In this document: positions 55,723-64,000 of the stretch, piece by piece
Layout of the letters: every line of letters begins with the position of its first letter
Position numbering within the stretch: position 1 is the stretch's first letter
NCBI RefSeq assembly: GCF_963855985.1
Contig: NC_087092.1
Span: 3,410,001 to 3,474,000, forward strand
Reading direction: 5' to 3'
DNA from: Ostrinia nubilalis
Lineage: Eukaryota; Arthropoda; Insecta; Lepidoptera; Crambidae
DNA: 64,000 nucleotides
Made by a program: the position numbers and the translations under genes
The notes under the pieces: model-generated
Told to the model about the DNA's origin: nothing
Database searches by the model: none
What the model saw: only the letters and a program-made list of their open reading frames with translations

Positions 55723-58700
55723 GTTAGACACATTATTATCTGGTGTAGCTAGGCAGATTAAAAGTGACGTCTTTACCTATGTATTAAGCGTGTGACTTTG
55801 TAAATGAGAGAGCTGAGTTGATTTTAGGCTTCAAAAGAAAATCTTGACCACAGCTTCTTGGGTCACAGATTTGAGATTGCTTTTCTCCATGAACTGTGGC
55901 GATAGGGTCAAAAAGCCAGATATCTGGTGTATAGGACGGTTCAGGAGTCAGCAAGATCGTTGATAAAGCTGGTGCATTGCAATAATTAATTAGTTATCTC
56001 GACAATTAAAAGGAACCGCCGGATCTAGCGACGGCAACGGTTATCGTGAATGTAGATAATTGTATCTTTCCGAATTTCATGTGTGTAGTTCTTCTAATTC
56101 AATAAAATTACCTATCTCAGGCAAGATAGAAAAACAACGGACTTTGATAGCCGCCCGAGGGCTACTCGTATGGTAGTTTCTTGTAATGGGTACTTACTAC
56201 TTACACAGTTCAAGGTAAATGATGATTCTTAGAAGACAGACGAAGACGGTAAATATGTTTGCTTCGCTGTTTAAATTAGATGAATCCGGTATTTACTCGA
56301 TTCGCTCGGCCGGTTGTCTTTTGTCCATGGTTATGGTCATGGTCCTCATGGTGGACAAATTACATTACAGCAATTTCACGCTCGCATTGAAATGGTAACA
56401 ACATGCTTAGTGAGTTGCAAAAACAGCTCGCGATACTTGTGGAAACTCACGCGCATCTGCGACCTTGGGGCGATAACGATGCGAGAACGCGCACGACTTC
56501 TATTGCTGGTTGTTCCACCAGTTACATAAAAATTGGTTCTATTGGAAATTAAATAAAAAGGGTTCAAAAGAAATGATAAATGCCTAAAGTACGGCCAACG
56601 AGAAGCGATACCAAATGTAAACAAACCCAATGTCATGTTCATTTGGAATAGCAGGGATTTGACTTTGACATATTTTGGCGGGAGAACGAGACATTACGAC
56701 AAATACACAAGATGGAAAGAGACAGAATAGATTGTCAGTTCGACAGTCGAATCGACCTTTTGTATCGCTGCTAGTTGGCCGTACTTTAAGTAGACATTGA
56801 TAAACTTACATTACAACATTACGTGAGCTCGAAAAGTGACTATGTGTTATTATCTTTTATTACTTCATAGGCATACATTTTTTGTGCTACTCATGGCTCT
56901 ACTACTCTCATTACGTTTCGTGCCTCGTTTATGCGAGTCGTACCCAGAGGCGGCCATTATTTCACGCAAATGAGTCCTGCCTGTATAATTACCAGTATTA
57001 CGCGCGAAGTTGCGATGGACGTAGTTCGCAATGACGGCTTATTAAAAAAAAAGGTAGTGCAAAAAAAATTTAATCGTAAACATCAATCGCTTCAGTATCT
57101 GGATTCTGGACTGAGCAGGAAAAGCAGATAGTCAGAAGGATTTTAATGTGTGTAATTTAATCTTAACTTTTTTTTATTTCTAAACCTAATAACTAAAGAC
57201 AAAATTCTATGTCTCTTAACATCTTAAACAAATTCGTTAACTACATCATCATTTTCCTTAATGATATCATTTCCATCCTTCCTCAATGTAATGTTCATGA
57301 AGTTTTCCATTATTTACCCATTACGATTCAAACTGTTACCCCGAGGAATGTACAAATGTCACTGCCACCATCTAAAATGGACAGATTTCCAAAATAAGAT
57401 GCACATTATTTGATTTTGCCTTAGTCAGTGACATTTACATGGGCATTGGCAGGCATATTGATAGGTAAACAGTAATTTATCCTTTTTGCTCGCCACGTGG
57501 AATGTTATCGGGTAGCGTTACCTTCGGACGCGGTTAGATAAGGCATACGTCAGGGTACATCTGTCAGTTTCAAAGCCACTAGCAATATTAGACCTTAACC
57601 CATTGACTTAAAGATAAGATGGAGAGAAGCCTCAGGTGTATCATCGAGACAGCTGCGCAGGAGTCAACAGACGAGTCACTGGACAGACTCGATAATTTTT
57701 TATGCTCAGATTATTATGACCGTCATTTTAAATACCAAATAGGTACCATAATAAAACAACATTAGTAATTAATACATCCTCAATAACATTGTTCTTTGTT
57801 TATGATTAATAGAGTCATATCGATGTCTCAGAATAAATCATATTAATACATACAAGTACTTAATTACTTCCAACGCAAATTAATTTATCGTTACGTAACA
57901 GTAATAAAAATAAATAGAAAGGTTATCAAATGATTGACTGTTGCTTCATTTTCTCTTGTTTAATTGCGTACTTCAATATTAATTAGCGCTTATCTTCGTA
58001 GCATTCTTGAAAACATGTTGAGTTCCTGAGAGACTTAAACGTTTTGATTTTCTTTGTTGGCTTATTTTAGTTGCATCTGTAAGAGACAAACGGAAAGTTT
58101 AACGTGACTCTACCAATTACCATTCGCTTTCAAATCGGTGCAACGGGTTCTGGGGCTGAGCGACATTATCACGTCCCCGTTGCATACGGAATAACTAAAC
58201 TCCTTTCTGTATCTGGGGACATAAACATATCAATCCGAAAGTGGGTCTCACGATACCTATCTCGCATCTCTCATTATTCTTTGTCAACGCTAAAAGCTCA
58301 ATTAAGGCCCCATCACGAGAGAGCAACTAACGGGACGGAGGTATGTGCAAACAATTTACAGTAACGGAATGCACGATAGATATAAGCCGTCTTTGTTCGT
58401 AGACAAATTGTTGCAATATTGCTTGCACGCAATTTAGACGCTTGACCTGCAGGGATTGGTTGAAGTTCACTGACAGTGTTTTGTTTTTATCATCACTGCC
58501 TCACCGAGGTTGCCGTTTCTTTCTTGCGTTACGTTAGCCAAGTGAAAAGCTCCGGACGTTTCCATCTTGATTTTCTTGACGTTACAACTTCTACTTATAA
58601 GATTTTGATGATTGGTGCGTCTATGAAAATCCCATTAACATTTAACAGGAAGTCACGTAAAGTCCTGTTCTTGATCTCTAAATAAAATCACAATTTCCTC

Positions 58701-59837
58701 CACGAGAAATTCTCCAATAGCAGAAATTGCCGGCGTGAGAACAGAGAACTCAGGGAGGCGCATACAATGTTCACTTATGAAATGTCTTAAACTTTCGATG
58801 GAATCACAAGAGCGTCGGCTATAGAGCACAATACCACATTTATCGGGGATGGGCGGCGTGAATTGGCCTTGTGAAGACCCGTCAATGTACGGGGCCCTCA
58901 ACTCAATAGATCTGATAGGCTATTGTGCGGACCTAACAGCTATTTTGAAAGTTCGACGTACTCTCGCCTGTATCAAATTCTAATAATTTACCCTTGGATA
59001 CAATGCAATTCAATAGAGTCGTAAAATAAATGAGGTTTCAATTCAATCACAGACGTTTCAGCGTAGTGTTAATAACTGAGTAGTGTTATTTTCCTTCTTA
59101 CTTTTGAGTTGTAATTTCAAAATTAATTGCATATTATAATCTCAACTCCTTGCACAATCTCTTTGTAATCAATATTGTGGCCTTTGAATGAGATTAATAA
59201 GAGATTATTCCAGTTAACGATCTGTGTCGCGGTTAAGAATTTGTCTTACACTTCAGCAGTCATGTAGAACATGATATTACAGTGCAAATCATTTGTGGAC
59301 ACGCCTGTTGGCATTAAATAAATATGAGTCGGTCATTATTGATATTGCTTTATTAAATCTACTGCCATTATGCATTTGTAGGTCGTGGTCACTTTAGACT
59401 TATTCTGTGCTTTAGTCTATGTTTCTTGACTTGTTCTAGAACTAAGAAGGCAGATGCAGCAGATGCAGATAATATCAATATCACGCATTGGGCTATTATT
59501 TTCTTACAATATAGGAAAGTGGATTTCTTTTCCTGCTTGCTCATCTCTTTCGGATATATTTTTAGAACCTTCGGCATTATTCGAACATGCCGTTATTACT
59601 GTCACTCACTTTACTATTCGTATATTTCCTAACATGTTCTATTCAGGCACTATCACTTTCGATTTCCCGTTCAGTATGCCTCTGGTGCAGCGAGGCGACA
59701 CCCACGCCCTCACGTGGTCAGCGTCACAACGAATTATGTTGGACAGGGCCCGCACTGACCACAGACAATGTACAACCATAGAGCATAGTACGATCACGAG
59801 TTTAGAAATTACTGAATTTTGCTTCTGGTTAGTAGTG
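55723..59837. other. noncoding stretch, no gene seen
   Basis: Open frames here (for example 58104-58364 and 59454-59906) match no family I know and the last runs into a repeat. No LINE, SINE or TIR element was recognised. Repeat density is clearly lower than in 1-50 kb. Confidence 0.45.
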
Positions 59838-59839
59838 TA

Positions 59840-60573
59840 TAGCCCGACCAGGAACATAAAAACCCTCGCCATGTTGCGGAAAACTAATGGTACTAATTTC
59901 TTTTAATGGCAACAGTAACTGAAAACTTCATTGACATGTCACCTTGCATGTCAGTCTATTGCTGTCAAAGTGTAAACAAACTTTATTTTAAATGTGCGCA
60001 ATTGATTTTGTGAATTAAATTACTAAAATCTTTTTATAGTGGTGAAAGAAAAGTGGTTCACAATGTATTAAAGTATTTGTCGAAGAGAAATACTAAGGTT
60101 CGGACAATATTTTCATTGAATAATGTTTCCGACAAAGGTTGTCAAATTGACTGACATGTTTATCGTATAGTACAGTCCACTATGAAAATTAGCTGTGGTT
60201 TGTTTCAACTACCTATTTTAAATTTTTTTGTCACTTTCTAAGTGTTGAATTTTATGGAATTGGGAAAGAAGTACCGAGTTTCATGAGCAGACATTGCAGT
60301 TGAATATTCATGTTCTGAATTTGATTATTGATGAATAATAAAATAAATCGTACTAGCTCGATTGATGGTTTCATTTAAGTTATTTAAACCAGGTTACCTA
60401 TAATAATATTTTTTCGTTAATTTATGAAAATATCAAATTAGCCCGTAATCCTGGATCCTGATACATAAAGTTAGCCTATTAATTTAACACAGGTACGACT
60501 GTACTCAGTGTTGCACTATCAAATGCAATTGACGCGCCTCTATGCCAGGGTTTTTATGTTCCTGGTCAGGCTA
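59840..60573. mobile_element. 734 bp inverted-repeat element with TA duplication
   Basis: The left end TAGCCCGACCAGGAACATAA-AAACCCTCGCC is mirrored by the right end GCCAGGGTTTTTATGTTCCT-GGTCAGGCTA, and TA lies on each side (59838-59839, 60574-60575). The interior has no transposase but repeats GACATGT motifs near both sides. It is a nonautonomous element, possibly Tc1/mariner-type because of the TA. Confidence 0.78.
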
Positions 60574-60575
60574 TA

Positions 60576-63500
60576 GTGTGTGATAAAAGAAAAAAAATAT
60601 GCTCATTTGTATTGAATGAATTGAATCTAAAGTTATTGCTTAATTGATATAGCTATTAAATCCGGTGTAACGCATATAAATCCAAGATCTTAGCTTTAAC
60701 TAATATTTATTCTGTCGCATAACAAGTATTTGTCAAAGACCGACACTGACTAGAGAAATCTGATTAAATTCTATCGCCTTTACGTACAGTTTCCAATTAG
60801 ATTCCAAGTTGTTGACAGGTGGTCAATCTTTTATTAATGCTATGTAATCTGACTTTAACGGAACGTTGCCAAGTAAATACAATTGGCACCAAGAAGAAAG
60901 GAAGCGGTATGGCATCGCATATAAATTGATAGATTTAAGGACAAATTGGATAAGTAGAGAAAATCTTATAACTGTAGGTACCTACTGGCCATGACGCGAA
61001 TGATTACTTTTCTTTAGCTGGTTACGACTTTATCCATGAGGAGCATCAATAAAAATTCTCGGTCCGGTTGCAAATTGCAAATTCTCTACCTTAGTGATTA
61101 CCTTCCAGAAATCTAGCTACCAATTTAAGTGATGCATAACTTCAGAAAGTGTAAGACAGATTTCATTGTCGCGCTTGACATGTTGAGTTACCGTCACCCG
61201 ATAACTGTTCGACTTTCGTCGTGCAGCCAACTCATGCGTCAAAATCGATTCATGTTAATGCCACACATCACTACCTTTTTGTCTTCACAGTAAGAACTAT
61301 AATGTGGTAACGGTCCCCGACGAAAATAATACCAATCACGAAAGTGGGTTGACATGCACACCTATGATGCGGTTGGATCGATTTCAAGGTTTCGCGGTTT
61401 GACGTGCATCAAGTTTTTGGGGCACCCAAAACATGAAGCTGTATACGATTTTGGCTTGTGTTTCATGTTGAGTTTGAACTTTTTACAATTGTCAACAGAT
61501 TTGTAATTGGACTCCGAGTTTATCGGGCATTGAAAAAGACTTATCTTTAAGTGACTAACGTTCATTATGATGATGACAGAGGCTAAAACAAAAAAATACT
61601 TTATTTAATGAAAGAGCAGGCATACTACGCACGTCTGTTAGATCTTGAAATCTCTAATGTAATATTGTAGATTGAAATAGTGAATTTGACATAAAATCAA
61701 ATTAACCTCTCAGGTTAAAATAGAAACTAGAAAGGTGCTAGGTTTGTGTTTAGAACTGGAAATATTATTAAAGATAAAGCTAAATTATAGCTGAGTAACA
61801 CTGCAGCAGTGAATTCGTAAATCTTCCTTGGCTTTAGGAAATAGGAAATGGTAAATGCAATAAGAATTTTCTAACAATGTTGCCACTATCGGCGCTGCAA
61901 TGGCGGAGATCTCGATATTTATTATACGAATCAACGCTAACGCCGATGCACAGTTCAGATAATTTTATTTCTAATAGGCTTTCTGACGCCTGGTAAGTTG
62001 CACTTTTAAAAGATTTATGGTATCGAAATACAATCGCCAGCATTAAAACGAAAAACGATGAATTTCCTCAATTCAATTCGTGATTTTGTCGTGGAATTAT
62101 CTTTTGGCGACTGCACTTAGGCCTAAGTACGAACAAGGGCATGTCAAGTTCCACACTTTAGTCTCTTATTTTGTTGCAATAAATGTTTTTTTACAACATA
62201 AAGATCAGCTTAATGTGCTGGCATCTGTACACTGCACTGCACAGCTGCTGACGTTCACCTTTCACTTCATATTAGGTACACGTACTATCCGACTACACTC
62301 CTGTTATCGAGATACCGTCCGTCTCATCCAATTTTCGATTTGTTGATTAAGCTACTGATATTATTGCCATCAAAACATTGTTTTGTTTTCTCATCACTTT
62401 AGTCTTTATCAATAGGAACGTCTTTTGTTCAAGATCCAAAGAAGCAGATTACCGTATATCCTATGTCCGATGTTGAAAATAAAATTAGTATTCCGGTCTG
62501 TTAATTGAGTTGTTTAGCCTACTGTTAAAGGCGAACAATAAACACGTTGTTCTTGGAAATTAGCAGAATCATTTTACTTAGACGTTGCTAAATTCACGGG
62601 TTTCGGCGAATCGGTTACAGCATGGATGAGTGTTTTGTTACAAGATTATACAATGTGGACTTTTTCAACACTTCGGCAATTTTAAATAGCGTCAGTCAAT
62701 CATAACCTACTTTTCAATTTACCTATATTGACAATTGACAAATCTCTGACTTTTACGAATCGCAAGTATTCTAGCTCTAGGGGTTGGACGATTTTCAATA
62801 TTCCATGAGATTAATAAGTGTATAGCCCTTCGGTATCTAGCCTGACGATAAATATGTAAGGATATCTGATACATATAATATCCGACCGCAGTAATTATTG
62901 TGACATAAGAGCATACGAGCAGTTTTAATCTTGTCACATCATGTTCGTCTACGGAATTTTCTACATCTACGGATAATTGCTAATTATAAAGTTCATCGCA
63001 TATTCAGCACTTAATAAGTTTGAAATTGTCCCATTACTTTTAAAAGGAGTAGAAAAAATTATAAACATGTTAAATGAGATTCCAGCAGTTCACACATTAT
63101 CGCCATTTTTGCTAAAGTTTTTCAGAAAATATTTTAATAAAGCTTAAACTGTGTGCATTTCCTTGGATTATTAAAGATAAATTGCATGCGCATTAAGTTT
63201 TTGTGTTGAAATCTGTTGAAACTGGCACCTTAAAACTCGTGTCCATGGCCAATTTATAGACACCTCGTTATTTTTTCTTAACATGTGATTATAATCTTTA
63301 ATCGATAAACGTTGTAACAATCATTTTCATTAAAATGACTTCATCGTTGACATCGGAGGACAATTTACGAGTGTTTTTGGCCAAGCTGCGGAGCTGGGGA
63401 GGCAAAAACACGGGAACCTTAACCTGTTTACGGCTGCATTTCTCAGATTTACGATTGAGAACACAAACTTCATAAATAAGCTTTTTTACGTGGCTAAAAT

Positions 63501-64000
63501 CTTCGAAATAAGTTTTAAGTGCTTACTTACACACTTTTTCATATTTCATAATTTCGAATTCATACATGGTAAATACCTACCAACGCCGCGCTGTGGTTAA
63601 AGTATTTATTTAGGTATTCCTCAATACGTTAGTAACAAAGTTTTCAACTTACGAAAAAACCTAAGTTTATTATCACTTCTTGTGGTTTTATTTTTGCACC
63701 AGGTTAGACAGGTCCAAGTTGTAATATTAAAAATTGCCAAATATGATTTCATTTTCGGATGACACTGCACGTTAATAATGCAATTGGACATCATTACGAC
63801 ACGCCAATTGTTCCAAACGAGCCACAATCAGCGCGGGCGCAGCGATAAACAACACTTCTGAGTCGTTTTACGCGATGTCAATGAATCGTGCACCAGAATG
63901 TGGTGACCATAGATAGACATGCAGACTTGTCTGTTTGTTATCCGATCGCATTGCGTGAATCTAAACACGAGTAGGATCAGTAGTAGGTAACATTTTGAAA
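60576..64000. other. noncoding stretch to window end, no gene seen
   Basis: AT-rich sequence. Short open frames are not supported by splice sites or recognisable motifs. No repeat family from the left part of the window recurs here. Confidence 0.45.

Noticed and set aside
56314..57397. Short frames as exons of a downstream gene
   Set aside because: No conserved domain or convincing GT/AG boundaries with matching phases were found.
1..64000. CRISPR array, bacterial operon or phage
   Set aside because: The window is clearly animal nuclear DNA with spliced genes. No regularly spaced short repeats of CRISPR type exist. The exon-2 array is the only regular one and is explained.

Overview
This window is animal nuclear DNA, most likely from a moth or butterfly (Lepidoptera). 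It is AT-rich, its genes have many introns with GT..AG boundaries, and it is crowded with repeats of lepidopteran type: RTE LINE tails ending in GATGAT runs, a short Lep1-like Helitron, tRNA-derived SINEs and palindromic MITEs. No species can be named from the sequence alone.

Host genes. Two eye-pigment ABC transporters of subfamily G lie head to tail on the + strand. The last two exons of white end at 2192. A complete 14-exon scarlet gene (674 codons) runs from 11499 to 31850. The products are half-transporters that pair to carry tryptophan-derived ommochrome precursors into pigment granules. Scarlet shows two odd internal duplications. A partial exon-2 unit with its splice donor is repeated six more times in intron 2, and a partial exon-8 unit with a donor is repeated once in intron 8. 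A possible first coding exon of an unidentified third gene ends at 34437.

Mobile elements, left to right. 2.5-4.9 kb: a 2.4 kb inverted-repeat element that encloses a dead RTE LINE, which itself carries a TTA-flanked MITE. 7-9.4 kb: several TIR elements. Scarlet introns: Harbinger-type MITEs, SINEs, RTE tails, a 339 bp foldback, and a 1.2 kb PIF/Harbinger element with a broken transposase and TTA target duplications. 32.3-33.8 kb: an element with 9 bp target duplications containing a SINE and a Helitron. 36 kb: a hAT-type MITE with an 8 bp duplication.

The most remarkable part is a nest at 38.0-50.5 kb. A CR1/jockey-group LINE (LINE A: ORF1 with a zinc finger and SGNH-like domain, ORF2 with endonuclease and reverse transcriptase) is split inside its reverse transcriptase by a 7.9 kb DNA transposon with 23 bp terminal inverted repeats and a CTAT duplication. 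Removing the insertion and one CTAT leaves ORF2 in frame (977 codons). That transposon carries an RTE tail, a decayed gene and a second, apparently full-length LINE (LINE B, 42891-48610, duplication TCTATTGA). LINE B has intact ORF1 and ORF2 and, between them, a third open frame of 241 codons that would encode a hydrophobic membrane-type protein. It overlaps both neighbours by a few bases, as in termination-reinitiation. This third frame is the best candidate for something undescribed.

Right flank (50.5-64 kb): mostly single-copy-looking noncoding DNA with one dead Tc1 transposon (54158-55720) and one TA-flanked inverted-repeat element (59840-60573). I could not support any host coding exon there.
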